Notes under the pieces: generated by a model
What the model was told of the DNA's origin: nothing
What the model saw: the letters and a program-made list of their open reading frames with translations, nothing else
Databases searched by the model: none
Origin: CAIOZW01 sp049317725
GTDB taxonomy: Bacteria > Acidobacteriota > Blastocatellia > RBC074
Length of the DNA stretch: 25,289 nucleotides
Direction of reading: 5' to 3'
Assembly: GCA_049317725.1 (NCBI GenBank)
Contig: JBMOHS010000038.1
Coordinates: forward strand, 1-25,289
Translations under genes and position numbers: made by a program
Shown: positions 9,126-18,027 of the stretch, piece after piece
How positions within the stretch are numbered: position 1 is the stretch's first letter
Layout: every line of letters begins with the position of its first letter

Positions 9126-9872
9126 TTGATCACGGTCGAGAACTTGTCGAAGGCGTATCATCAGCAGTCGGCGCTGCGGGACGTCAGCTTCCGTGTCGCC
9201 GCTTCGGATCTGACCGTCCTCATCGGTCCTTCCGGGTGTGGGAAATCGACACTGCTCCGCTGTCTCCAAGGCTTGGAGCCATTCGATCAGGGCAGCATTC
9301 GGATTGGAGAGGTAGAGGTTGCTGCGGAAATGGGCCTCTCGACCAAGGCGCTCCATCGCCAGTTCCGCCAGCTCCGGGGAGATGTCGGCCTCGTCTTTCA
9401 GGGGCTCAATCTCTTTCCTCATTTGACGGTCCTCGAGAATGTCGCCCTTGCCCCGCGGGTCGTGCGCCGGATCGGCCGCACCGAAGCTCAGGACCGGGCG
9501 CGCACCCTCCTCGAAAAAGTTGGCCTCGGAGACAAACTCCACGATCCTCCTGGACGGTTGTCCGGGGGGCAGCAGCAGCGTGCCGCCATTGCGCGAGCGC
9601 TCGCCATGGCCCCACGTGTCATGCTCTACGATGAGCCGACCTCGGCGCTCGATCCAAGTCTGGTCGGGGAGGTCCTCGCGATCATGCGCCAGTTGGATGA
9701 CGAGGGCATGACCCAGATCGTCGTCACCCACGAGATGAAGTTTGCCCGGGAGGTCGCTGACCGGGTCCTGGTCTTTCACGAGGGAGAGCTGATCGAGAGC
9801 GGAGATCCAGAAGCCATCTTTCGCCATCCCCAGGATGCACGCACCCAGGCGTTCTTGCGGAGGTATCTGTGA
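9126..9872 (+). CDS. Polar amino-acid ABC importer, ATP-binding protein (248 aa)
   Basis: GlnQ/HisP-type ATPase. Walker A GPSGCGKST is at 34-42, Q-loop glutamine at about 92, ABC signature LSGGQ at 145-149, Walker B VMLYDE at 165-170, followed by PTSALDP, and the switch histidine in VTHEM at 202. Length and spacing are normal. The TTG start at 9126 gives the canonical MITVENLSKAY opening; GGAGG at 9108-9112 is 13 nt away, which is long. The gene ends in a GTGA overlap with the SBP-permease fusion, so the two are translationally coupled and form a complete two-protein importer. Confidence 0.93.
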   Translation: MITVENLSKAYHQQSALRDVSFRVAASDLTVLIGPSGCGKSTLLRCLQGLEPFDQGSIRIGEVEVAAEMGLSTKALHRQFRQLRGDVGLVFQGLNLFPHLTVLENVALAPRVVRRIGRTEAQDRARTLLEKVGLGDKLHDPPGRLSGGQQQRAAIARALAMAPRVMLYDEPTSALDPSLVGEVLAIMRQLDDEGMTQIVVTHEMKFAREVADRVLVFHEGELIESGDPEAIFRHPQDARTQAFLRRYL

Positions 9873-11470
9873 AGCCCGCTGGATGGGGCCGGGGTCTTGG
9901 ACGCTGGCTCCTGCCGCTCCTGCTCCTCTCGACAACGTCTGGCGGAGATCTCGCCGCGCAACCGACCCCCTTGCCGCGCCCGATCTTACGGTGGGGGGGA
10001 GACGCGGAGGGCGGAGCCCCTTACCTCCTCCCGGATCCATCCGATCCCCAACGCATCACCGGCTTCGAAGTCGACCTCATGGCGGCGCTCGGCCAACGCC
10101 TCGGTCGCAATCCCGTCTTCGTTCAGAACCAGTGGGACGGCTTGATCCCGGGATTGTTGCGCGGATCGTACGATCTGGTGGTCAATGGGGTAGAGATCAC
10201 CGACGATCGCCGACAACGGATCGACTTTTCGATCCCCTATTACGCCTGCGGAGAGCAACTCAGCGTCCGTGCGGGGGAATCGAACATCACCAGCTTGGCG
10301 GATCTGCAGGGGCGACTGGTCGGTACCCTCAAGTACGCCGAATCGCAGCGCATCCTCGAACGGCTCGGGGGGATCGATCTTCGCACCTACGAGAATCAGA
10401 ACAACGCCTATGACGACCTCGCCATCGGGCGTCTCGACGCCGTTCTCATGGACTGGCCGATTGCGGTCTACTACAGCCGACCCAACCCCCAATTGCAATT
10501 TGCGGGGCCTCCCATCGCCGAAGTTCGTTACGGGATTGGGCTTCGCCCGGCAGACAAGGACCTGCGCCGAGAGGTTGACGCTGCCCTGCTGGACTTGATC
10601 CGAGCCGGCGAATTGGAGCGGATCTACCGGAAGTGGGAGATCTGGAATGACGAGACCGACCGGTTGTTCCGCTCGATGGCCTCCACCGCGCCCACCCCTT
10701 CTCCAAGTGGGCAAGGGGCAACGGGAATGGTCGCAGAGGTTACCGGACATGCCTCTCCCGAATCAGGCTGGCGCGAAAGGGGCCGTCAACTCCTCCGCTA
10801 CCTGCGCCCGATGCTGCTCCAGGGCGTGCCCTTGACCCTGGCACTCTCGATCCTCGGGATGGCCTTGGCCATGACCCTCGGGCTCGGTTTGGCATTGATC
10901 AACCTCTATGGTCCCAGGCCGCTCGCTTGGCTCGCCCGCGCCTACATTGAACTCTTCCGCGGAACGCCACTCCTCATCCAACTCTACTTGATCTATTATG
11001 GTCTGCCGACGATCGGCATTCGCTTTTCTCCACTTTGGGCGGCGGTCATTGGCCTGGGACTGAATTATGCCGCATATGAGGCGGAGAACTATCGGGCGGG
11101 CATCATCGCCATTCCCCGCGAGCAGTTCGAGGCGGGCCTTTCTCTGGGAATGAGCCGTGCCCAGACGCTGGGTTACATCGTGCTTCCTCAAGCAGTCCGT
11201 CTGGTCATCCCGCCGGTGACCAACGACTTTATCGCCCTCCTCAAGGACTCTTCGATCGTCTCCGTCATCACGATGGTCGAACTGACCAAGGTCTATGGGC
11301 AACTGGCCGCAACCTACTACGACTACATCGGCGCTGGCCTCCTGGCGGCCGCACTCTACTACCTGTTGGGCCTGCCCTTTGTTCGCCTCTCCCGGTGGGC
11401 CGAACGCAGGCTCGACTCGGCACGGCAGCCCACGCTGGTTCGGGCCAAAATGGAGAAGGAACAAGCATGA
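9869..11470 (+). CDS. Fused substrate-binding protein and permease of amino-acid ABC importer (533 aa)
   Basis: Single chain carrying both the binding protein and the membrane subunit. A signal-anchor (WLLPLLLLSTTSGG, residues 13-26) leads into a family-3 type solute-binding domain (about 38-260) with GFEVDLMAALGQRLGR, the DLVVNGVEIT strand and RQRIDFSIPYY. A Pro/Ser-rich linker of about 50 residues (265-310) follows. A HisM/GlnP-type permease (about 315-510) then has ELFRGTPLLIQLYLIYYGLP and the EAA loop EAGLSLGMSRAQTLGYIVLP at 421-440, which docks the ATPase. GTG at 9869 overlaps the ATPase stop by 4 nt. Fusions of this type are known in several phyla. The substrate is most likely a polar amino acid (family inference). 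The stop overlaps the next start as ATGA. Confidence 0.92.
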   Translation: MKPAGWGRGLGRWLLPLLLLSTTSGGDLAAQPTPLPRPILRWGGDAEGGAPYLLPDPSDPQRITGFEVDLMAALGQRLGRNPVFVQNQWDGLIPGLLRGSYDLVVNGVEITDDRRQRIDFSIPYYACGEQLSVRAGESNITSLADLQGRLVGTLKYAESQRILERLGGIDLRTYENQNNAYDDLAIGRLDAVLMDWPIAVYYSRPNPQLQFAGPPIAEVRYGIGLRPADKDLRREVDAALLDLIRAGELERIYRKWEIWNDETDRLFRSMASTAPTPSPSGQGATGMVAEVTGHASPESGWRERGRQLLRYLRPMLLQGVPLTLALSILGMALAMTLGLGLALINLYGPRPLAWLARAYIELFRGTPLLIQLYLIYYGLPTIGIRFSPLWAAVIGLGLNYAAYEAENYRAGIIAIPREQFEAGLSLGMSRAQTLGYIVLPQAVRLVIPPVTNDFIALLKDSSIVSVITMVELTKVYGQLAATYYDYIGAGLLAAALYYLLGLPFVRLSRWAERRLDSARQPTLVRAKMEKEQA

Positions 11471-12288
11471 AACGCAGAGAGATCCTGAGAGGGGCCCTCC
11501 TCACCACACTTGGCGGCTGGATGGCCGGAAGGGAGCAGACATTGGAACATCACACCGAACATCAACAGGACGGAACCACCCGCCCCTCCCCACACTACTA
11601 CGAGCTGCGGACCTACACCCTCCGCAATGACCTGCAACCCGGCCGGCTGACAGACTATGTCGGACAGTACCTCATCCCCGCCTTGCAACGCGGGGGCGTT
11701 CAGTCGATCGGGGCCTTTCAAGTCCTTTCCGGCATGCGCAGCCCTTCGCTGATCCTGCTCCTCCCGCACGCGTCGCTCGCAGAGGCACAGGCGCTCTCCA
11801 GCCGATTGTCCGAAGACCGATCCCTCACTGCGGCGACCCAATCGCTCGAAGCCATCGGTCAGATCCCATATGTACGCTATCACTCGACCATCCTGCGGGC
11901 GTTCGACGGCCACCCTCGTCTGGAGGTGCCCCCGACGAGCGCCACCCGCTCCCCGCGTGTCTTCGAGCTTCGCGTCTACGAATCCCCAACCACGACCAGT
12001 CTTCGCCAAAAGATCGACATGTTCAACCAGGAGGAGATTCGCATCTTCCGCGCCTGTGGGTTTACCCCAGTCTTCTTCGGCGAGACCCTCTTTGGGGGAG
12101 AGATGCCAAATTTGACCTATCTGGTCGCGTTTGACGACGTGGCCGCGAGAGAGAAGGCTTGGGACACATTTCGCGCGCATCCCGATTGGTTGCGGATCAA
12201 GGGGCGACCAGGGTGGACAGATCCCGAGGCCGTCTCCAACATTACGACTGTCTTCCTGCGCCCGACCCCTTTCTCCCACATCCGCTGA
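11467..12288 (+). CDS. NIPSNAP family protein with Tat-like leader (273 aa)
   Basis: The N-terminus, MKRREILRGALLTTLGGWMAG, resembles a twin-arginine signal (RR followed by a hydrophobic stretch), so export is likely. Two ferredoxin-like NIPSNAP repeats follow. The first starts at YYELRTYTLRNDLQPGRL (residues 44-61) and the second at VFELRVYESPTT, ending with FDDVAAREKAWDTFRAHPDW. This double arrangement is common in planctomycete/acidobacterial NIPSNAP proteins, whose biochemical role is not established. The frame extends upstream to 11395, but ATG at 11467 overlaps the permease stop by 4 nt and gives the leader. Its coupling to an importer is the only functional hint here. Confidence 0.88.
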   Translation: MKRREILRGALLTTLGGWMAGREQTLEHHTEHQQDGTTRPSPHYYELRTYTLRNDLQPGRLTDYVGQYLIPALQRGGVQSIGAFQVLSGMRSPSLILLLPHASLAEAQALSSRLSEDRSLTAATQSLEAIGQIPYVRYHSTILRAFDGHPRLEVPPTSATRSPRVFELRVYESPTTTSLRQKIDMFNQEEIRIFRACGFTPVFFGETLFGGEMPNLTYLVAFDDVAAREKAWDTFRAHPDWLRIKGRPGWTDPEAVSNITTVFLRPTPFSHIR

Positions 12289-12319
12289 ACCGGGAAGGGA
12301 AGGGCATCCGCTTCCCGGT
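12289..12319. terminator. Perfect 9-bp stem-loop between convergent genes
   Basis: ACCGGGAAG (12289-12297) pairs perfectly with CTTCCCGGT (12311-12319) around a 13-nt loop. It begins one base after the NIPSNAP stop and lies between convergent genes. No T-run follows on either strand, so it may be a Rho-aided or processing hairpin rather than a classic intrinsic terminator. Confidence 0.5.
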
Positions 12320-12366
12320 GAGGTCCGCTTTGCCGCGCGTTGAAAGGGGAACAGCGAAGAGAGGCG

Positions 12367-12900
12367 CTAGAGCAATCTAGCCAGCCGGACTTCAAAGAGA
12401 AGGGTCGAGTTTGGTGGGATGTTGGGCAAGGTCTGGCCCCCATATCCGAGGTGTGGGGGAATGGTCAGCTTGCGAGTTCCCCCGACTCGCATCGGAGGCA
12501 CTTCCTTGCTCCCCGCAATGCCGATCAACCAACCCCGGATCGTCTTGTCCTTGATTGGGTCATAGTCGAAGGTCCCTTGATCAAATGGCGGTCCATTCTC
12601 TTCGAGGCGCCCCGTGTACTGAATCTGCATCCGTTGTCCCAGCAGGGGCGTTGGTCCCTCGCCGATGACCACATCCTGATAGATCAGCCCGGTCGAGGTC
12701 GAGATGGCTCCTCCAGGGAGCGCCGGGGTCGGGGTAGCGGCAGTTGGCGAGGCGTTTGCCGTGGGAGTCTCTCCCCGTTTCTCCACCGCCGATGTCTCGG
12801 GGGCTTTCTCTCCCGAAGGAGCAGATGTACAACCGATTCCGATCGTGCCGACAAGGGCTACCAGCCCAGCCATCACCCAACGTGTTCGTCGCATATTCAT
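12367..12900 (-). CDS. FKBP-type peptidyl-prolyl isomerase, probable lipoprotein (177 aa)
   Basis: Signal region MNMRRTRWVMAGLVALVGTIGIGC ends in Cys24. The lipobox is atypical (G-I-G-C), so lipidation is probable but not certain. A Thr/Pro/Ala-rich spacer (25-70) leads to an FKBP domain (about 70-177) with GLIYQDVVIGEG, QYTGRLE, PPFD, IRGW, RKLTIPPHLGYGG, IPPNSTLLFEV. Relative to FKBP12 by eye, the strand between FD and RGW is about 5 residues short, and about 6 residues (around KEVPP) are inserted after RGW. The frame runs on to 13131, but ATG at 12900 is the first start that gives a proper export signal. Expected role: periplasmic proline isomerase or chaperone. Confidence 0.88.
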   Translation of the reverse strand: MNMRRTRWVMAGLVALVGTIGIGCTSAPSGEKAPETSAVEKRGETPTANASPTAATPTPALPGGAISTSTGLIYQDVVIGEGPTPLLGQRMQIQYTGRLEENGPPFDQGTFDYDPIKDKTIRGWLIGIAGSKEVPPMRVGGTRKLTIPPHLGYGGQTLPNIPPNSTLLFEVRLARLL

Positions 12901-13035
12901 CAGGGGCTTCTTCCGTTTCCGATGAGAAAAGTAACGTGATAGGCAACCATTTATCTGGGAGATGTTGATGGATCGAACCTTCCTGCCTGGGAGCCCGAAA
13001 CCTCTCTCGCCCTTGTTAGACAGATGGCGCGAATG

Positions 13036-13095
13036 CTTTGCAAAGACCGGTGTATAATACCGGCAGGCGTCAGCAGCGTCAAAATGGCATTTTGA
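13036..13095 (+). promoter_or_regulatory. Promoter with three stacked dyads upstream of the ROK gene
   Basis: A consensus TATAAT is at 13053-13058. Three perfect inverted repeats surround it: CTTTGCAAAG (13036-13045); CCGGT-N7-ACCGG (13047-13063), which encloses the -10; and TCAAAATG-G-CATTTTGA (13079-13095), an 8-1-8 dyad just downstream of the expected start site. No good -35 is visible (CGAATG at 17-bp spacing), as expected for an activator-dependent or tightly regulated promoter. The 1-nt and 0-nt spacers exclude RNA hairpins for two of them and favour protein operators. Confidence 0.55.
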
Positions 13096-13129
13096 GTAAG
13101 GGGAGTGAATCAATCGAAGGAGGCTTGGC

Positions 13130-14239
13130 ATGCCCGAGAGAGCGACATCGCAAAGAACGGCGGGTGAGGAGGGAGTCCCGAGGTATTGGCTGGTCGGCGA
13201 GGTGACGAGCGAGGTTCTCCGCGCTGGATTGGTCGACTCCGACGGACGGGTAGTTGCGGGTCAAGCGCAGCCTCTTCCGGAGGGGAGTCCGCGGGAGGCG
13301 GTCGGACTGCTCGCGGAGATGATCCTCGCGCTTGCCTCATCCCAGGAGCGTGGAGAAGCCTACCTTCCCGCATTGGGCTTGGCCGTGGACGGGTATCTCG
13401 AGCCGGCGACCTCACGCTTGACGCTGGAGCCCATGTCAGCGAGTCGGGCCTTGCGACCCGCGACCTCCCGGAGGGGCTGGGCGAGGGTCGATCTGATCCC
13501 CCTGCTGGGAGAGCGACTGGCCCAATCAGGATATGATCTCAGCCGGCCTGCCGCCATTCGGCGAGGACGCGCCGACCGCAAGCAGCCCCACGTCTTCCCC
13601 ATCCACCTTTTTCCACGTCTCCATTGTCTGGCCGCGAGCGAGGCCTGGGTCGGTCGGGCCCGTGGGAAGTCGGATCTGGTCTACCTTTCGATCGGGGAGC
13701 AGATTCATGCCGCCATCCTCTCGGGTGGGCATCCCTTGACCGGCACCAAAGGGCTGGCCGGCTCCGTTGGGTGGTTGAGTCTGAGCGAAGTCATGCGGGC
13801 GGAATATCAGAAGGTGGGATGTCTGGCCGCAGAGGCGGGCGGGTCTGCTTATCCCCGTCGTTCCCTGGAAGAGTGGAATGGACAGCCCGGTTCGATTCTC
13901 GGCGGGGTCCTCGCTTCCGATCCGGCGACGGTCGACGTTGCCCGAATCTTTCAAGCCGCACGCGGGGGGGACCCTCTCGCCCGTCAAGTGATCCAAGGTG
14001 TCTGTCAATGGCTGGGGCGGGCTGTGGCCAACCTGCTGGTCGTTCTCGATCCCGCCTTGATTCTGCTGGGGGGCGAGGTGGGCCCCCTCCTCAAACCCTT
14101 CTTCGAGGAGATTCACGCCGAGGCGGAACGCTGGATTCCACCTGGGATGAAGAGGGGATGGCGGCTCGCCGCCCCGCAACTCTCCGCGGAGGGCAGCCTG
14201 ATCGGGGCCGCTCACCTTCTTTCGCTGCGCCATTCCTGA
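13130..14239 (+). CDS. Degenerate ROK-fold protein, probably not an active sugar kinase (369 aa)
   Basis: ROK-family architecture is recognisable from RAGLVDSDGRVV near the N-terminus, EAWVGRARG..DLVYLSIG in the middle, GCLA at 230-233, and NLLVVLDPALILLGGEVG at 301-318. The catalytic positions are lost. The DxGGT phosphate motif reads EVTSE (24-28). The VEND segment with the catalytic Asp aligns to LFPR (160-163), giving Arg. GTGIG reads GEQIH (189-193). The ExGH and CxCGxxGC zinc ligands read SVGW (212-215) and keep only one Cys (231). There is no N-terminal HTH, so it is not a NagC-type repressor. ATG at 13130 follows AAGGAGG by about 7 nt. A role as a sugar sensor or scaffold is possible (inference). 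It converges on the M48 gene with a 12-nt gap. Confidence 0.8.
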   Translation: MPERATSQRTAGEEGVPRYWLVGEVTSEVLRAGLVDSDGRVVAGQAQPLPEGSPREAVGLLAEMILALASSQERGEAYLPALGLAVDGYLEPATSRLTLEPMSASRALRPATSRRGWARVDLIPLLGERLAQSGYDLSRPAAIRRGRADRKQPHVFPIHLFPRLHCLAASEAWVGRARGKSDLVYLSIGEQIHAAILSGGHPLTGTKGLAGSVGWLSLSEVMRAEYQKVGCLAAEAGGSAYPRRSLEEWNGQPGSILGGVLASDPATVDVARIFQAARGGDPLARQVIQGVCQWLGRAVANLLVVLDPALILLGGEVGPLLKPFFEEIHAEAERWIPPGMKRGWRLAAPQLSAEGSLIGAAHLLSLRHS

Positions 14240-14251
14240 ACTTGAACTGTT

Positions 14252-15541
<1,290 letters not shown>

Positions 15542-15623
15542 CGGCCCTCCTTCCAGAGTTTTCTCTCTCCAGCCGAACCCTCAGAATGGGGAACTGCCCC
15601 CGCTCCGTTTATGACCCCCTCGC

Positions 15624-15651
15624 ATTATAGTTCAGAGAACGGGTTCGTTCT
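15624..15651 (-). promoter_or_regulatory. Possible promoter of the M48 gene with adjacent dyad
   Basis: The minus strand reads a perfect TATAAT at 15629-15624, about 80 bp before the M48 start. Directly upstream (15636-15651) is AGAAC-N6-GTTCT, with GAAC-N2-GTTC nested inside. No TTGACA-like box is visible at normal spacing, so regulation by a factor binding the dyad is plausible. Confidence 0.35.
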
Positions 15652-15827
15652 TCCATTCCTGCGGCTTTCCTCCAATTTTGCCCCCTCTGGTCCCGGAAAT
15701 ATCTCCTTCCAAGGGAGAGGGAAAGCTGGTATCCCACGGGGAGATTGTTTAGTATCCGCGGGGCATGGAATGGCAGTGACACGTCGAGGTTGAGTCGGGG
15801 ACCACAGGAGAGGCGAGGAGGCGGTGT

Positions 15828-17354
15828 ATGGAGCAGTCGGATCGCACTGATGCAGACCAGGCCAGGGAAGATCTGCTCCCAGCGGGAGCGCCGCGGATCC
15901 TGTTGCTGAAGTGGGGGCTGGTGCTGGGCGTCGGGGGCGGAATTGCCGCCTTACCCGTGCCGGATGGGATCACGCCAGCGTCCTGGCGATTGTTCGCCAT
16001 CTTCATGGCGACAATCCTTGGGTCGATCCTCCGACCGGTTCCGGGAGGGGCGATGGTGCTGCTCGGGATTGCGGCGCTCGCCATCACGCGTTCGATGCCC
16101 GTTCCCGCCGCCCTGGCGGCCACCGCGGCGGACTCCAAAGCGTTGGAGGCCCTGCGACTCAAGTCGCTCCTGGCCGGATTCGCCGACCCAGTCGTCTGGT
16201 TGGTCCTCGCGGCTTTCTTCATGGCACGCGGGATGATCAAGGCCGGACTCGGGCGGCGCATTGCCCTCTATTTCATTCGTTGGTTTGGCCGGCGCTCCCT
16301 CGGGCTCGGCTTCGCCTTGGTGGGGACCGATGCGCTCCTGGCGACCGTCATTCCCTCCAATGGAGCCCGCTGCGGCGGCATCACCTTTCCAATCACCCGA
16401 AGCCTCGCCGGGGAGTACGATTCCCATCCGGGTCCCACTGCCAATCGGCTCGGAGCCTTCCTCATGGTCTTCGTCTACCAGTGTGAGGTCGTCATCTGCG
16501 CCACCTTCCTGACAGGGCAGGCCGGCAACCTTGTCATCCAACGGCTGGCCCGCCAACAGACGGGGTTCGATCTCAACTATACCACCTGGATGCTCGGGGG
16601 AATCGTGCCCGGGATCGTCTCCCTCCTCGTCACGGGGTGGCTGGTCTATCGGTTTTTCCCACCAGAGATCAAGGAGACCCCCGCGGCGGCGACTTTTGCG
16701 GCCCGCGAGCTGGCCCGAATGGGACCAACCAGCTTGGCCGAGAAGGCCATGCTCGTCACCTTTGTCCTGACCGGGCTGCTCTGGGCGACCACCAACCGTC
16801 TCCACAGCATCGATTATGCCGTGGTTGCTCTTCTCGGAATCTCCCTGCTGCTCCTCTTTCGTGTCGTCGACTGGCAGGACCTGATGCGGGAACGCGAGGC
16901 GTGGGACGTTTTCATCTGGTACGGAGGGATGGTGCGAATGGCGGAAGCCCTCGGGGAGACGGGGCTCACCAATCGCTTTGCCGAGTTTGCCTCGGGACTG
17001 ACGACCGGGTGGCGCTGGGCCCCCGCGCTGGCCCTTCTCGCTCTCGTCTTTTTTTATGCCCACTATGCCTTTGCCAGCATCACTGCGCACGCCCTGGCGA
17101 TGTACATTCCTTTTCTGATCGTCGTCATCGCGGCCGGGGCCCCTCCCTTTCTCTCCGTCGCGATCCTTGCCTACTTTGCCAACCTCTCGGCTTCGCTCAC
17201 TCACTACGGCACGACCCCCGGCCCCGTCTATTTTGGTGCCGGATTTGTCTCGCAGCAGACGTGGTGGAAGATCGGGTTGCTGGCTTCGATCCCGAACCTG
17301 CTGATCTGGTCGACGATCGGACCGGCTTGGTGGAAGTTGCTCGGCTGGTGGTGA
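15828..17354 (+). CDS. SLC13/DASS-family anion (dicarboxylate/tricarboxylate) transporter (508 aa)
   Basis: Polytopic carrier closest by eye to the CitT/TtdT/DiT branch (malate, 2-oxoglutarate, citrate, tartrate). The first signature loop IPSNGARCGGITFPITRSLA (176-195) and the second SLTHYGTTPGPVYFGAGF near the C-terminus are both present. In relatives the first reads SNT; here it is SNG (177-179). Other landmarks are RMAEALGETGL and the AHYAFASITAHALAMY helix. Length is normal and ATG at 15828 follows AGGAGG by about 7 nt. It is divergent from the M48 gene across a 286-bp region. Exchange versus sodium symport cannot be read from the sequence. Confidence 0.9.
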   Translation: MEQSDRTDADQAREDLLPAGAPRILLLKWGLVLGVGGGIAALPVPDGITPASWRLFAIFMATILGSILRPVPGGAMVLLGIAALAITRSMPVPAALAATAADSKALEALRLKSLLAGFADPVVWLVLAAFFMARGMIKAGLGRRIALYFIRWFGRRSLGLGFALVGTDALLATVIPSNGARCGGITFPITRSLAGEYDSHPGPTANRLGAFLMVFVYQCEVVICATFLTGQAGNLVIQRLARQQTGFDLNYTTWMLGGIVPGIVSLLVTGWLVYRFFPPEIKETPAAATFAARELARMGPTSLAEKAMLVTFVLTGLLWATTNRLHSIDYAVVALLGISLLLLFRVVDWQDLMREREAWDVFIWYGGMVRMAEALGETGLTNRFAEFASGLTTGWRWAPALALLALVFFYAHYAFASITAHALAMYIPFLIVVIAAGAPPFLSVAILAYFANLSASLTHYGTTPGPVYFGAGFVSQQTWWKIGLLASIPNLLIWSTIGPAWWKLLGWW

Positions 17355-17372
17355 GCGCCCGGAGGGTCGGGC

Positions 17373-17687
17373 TCAGGGCAGGTCGGCCTGCGCTTGGTGG
17401 AAGTCCTGCGCCATTCCAGGGTGGCCGTGACGGGTCGCCGCTTCGATGCCTCTCTGATAGGCCTCCCGGGCCTCCTCGATTCGCTGACAATGTTCCAAGG
17501 CCTGCGCGAGCTTGCCGTAGCCCGCTCCCTGATCATCCGCTTCCCGGAGGTAGCGGGTGTACTCCACGATGGCCTCCTCATAGCGGGCCGCCTTGAACAG
17601 CTCATTGGCCAACCCATATCGAACGGTCGTGTTCGACGGGTCGGCCGTCAACATTCCTTGAAAAAGTTCGATTCGTCCCCCGCTCAT
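17373..17687 (-). CDS. Small TPR protein (104 aa)
   Basis: Two to three tetratricopeptide repeats occupy most of the protein: one over TTVRYGLANELFKAARYEEA and the next over GYGKLAQALEHCQRIEEARE, each followed by the helix B partner. There is no signal peptide, so it is cytosolic, likely a protein-protein adaptor. ATG at 17687 is chosen over GTG at 17693 because AGAGG sits about 5 nt upstream of the ATG. It converges on the DASS gene with an 18-nt gap. Confidence 0.75.
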   Translation of the reverse strand: MSGGRIELFQGMLTADPSNTTVRYGLANELFKAARYEEAIVEYTRYLREADDQGAGYGKLAQALEHCQRIEEAREAYQRGIEAATRHGHPGMAQDFHQAQADLP

Positions 17688-18027
17688 CCGCACCTCTTCC
17701 CCATTTTCAGATTTTCTGGCAATTCTCTTGACTCGGTGGAGCGGTAGATCTTCGCCAACCTCACCGCTGTGGTCGACCGCGATCGCGCTTCACCAACCAA
17801 CTGCGCCAGCCCGAGATCTGGGCTGAAGAATCGGATGATACGAGTCCACCCGCAGTGGGTCAACGCCGGACACGTCCGTGTCGGACAGCGGGGCTCCGAT
17901 CGGCTGTCGCGAAGCTGTTTCGGGTTGCGACGGTCGGAGCTTCAACGTACACTATCGCATCTTCGTGACACTTGCATGCAGAACCGCTCAGGCTGTTTCG
18001 GCGTGAGAACTGAGGAAAGGGAGAGCC
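17688..18027. other. Divergent intergenic region (340 bp) with dyad
   Basis: No gene is visible. It holds a perfect 6-2-6 inverted repeat, GACACG-TC-CGTGTC, at 17869-17882, flanked by direct copies of CGGACA, and the promoter listed at 17925-17953. No tRNA or hairpin terminator was seen. Confidence 0.5.
17925..17953 (+). promoter_or_regulatory. Probable promoter of the lysine-rich protein gene
   Basis: TTGCGA (17925-17930), a 17-bp spacer, TACACT (17948-17953). The dyad at 17869-17882 lies about 43 bp upstream of the -35, where an activator could bind. The predicted leader is about 68 nt. Confidence 0.45.

Noticed and set aside
7497..10040. 847-codon open frame on the minus strand under the acyl-CoA synthetase and ABC genes
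   Set aside because: It is antisense to three genes with full sets of family motifs. Its translation is rich in Arg/Gly/Asp/Pro with no recognisable domain, and such long antisense frames are common in GC-rich codon usage.
12901..13131. 77-residue N-terminal extension of the FKBP frame
   Set aside because: It would bury the export signal inside the protein and runs through the ROK promoter; ATG 12900 gives a normal leader.
15636..15651. AGAAC-N6-GTTCT as a LexA/SOS box
   Set aside because: The Gram-positive type SOS box needs GAAC-N4-GTTC; the spacing here is 6 (or 2 for the nested copy), so it is kept only as an unassigned dyad.
15951..17204. 417-codon minus-strand frame under the DASS transporter
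   Set aside because: The same GC-driven shadow effect. The sense strand encodes a complete transporter and the antisense product is low-complexity and hydrophilic.
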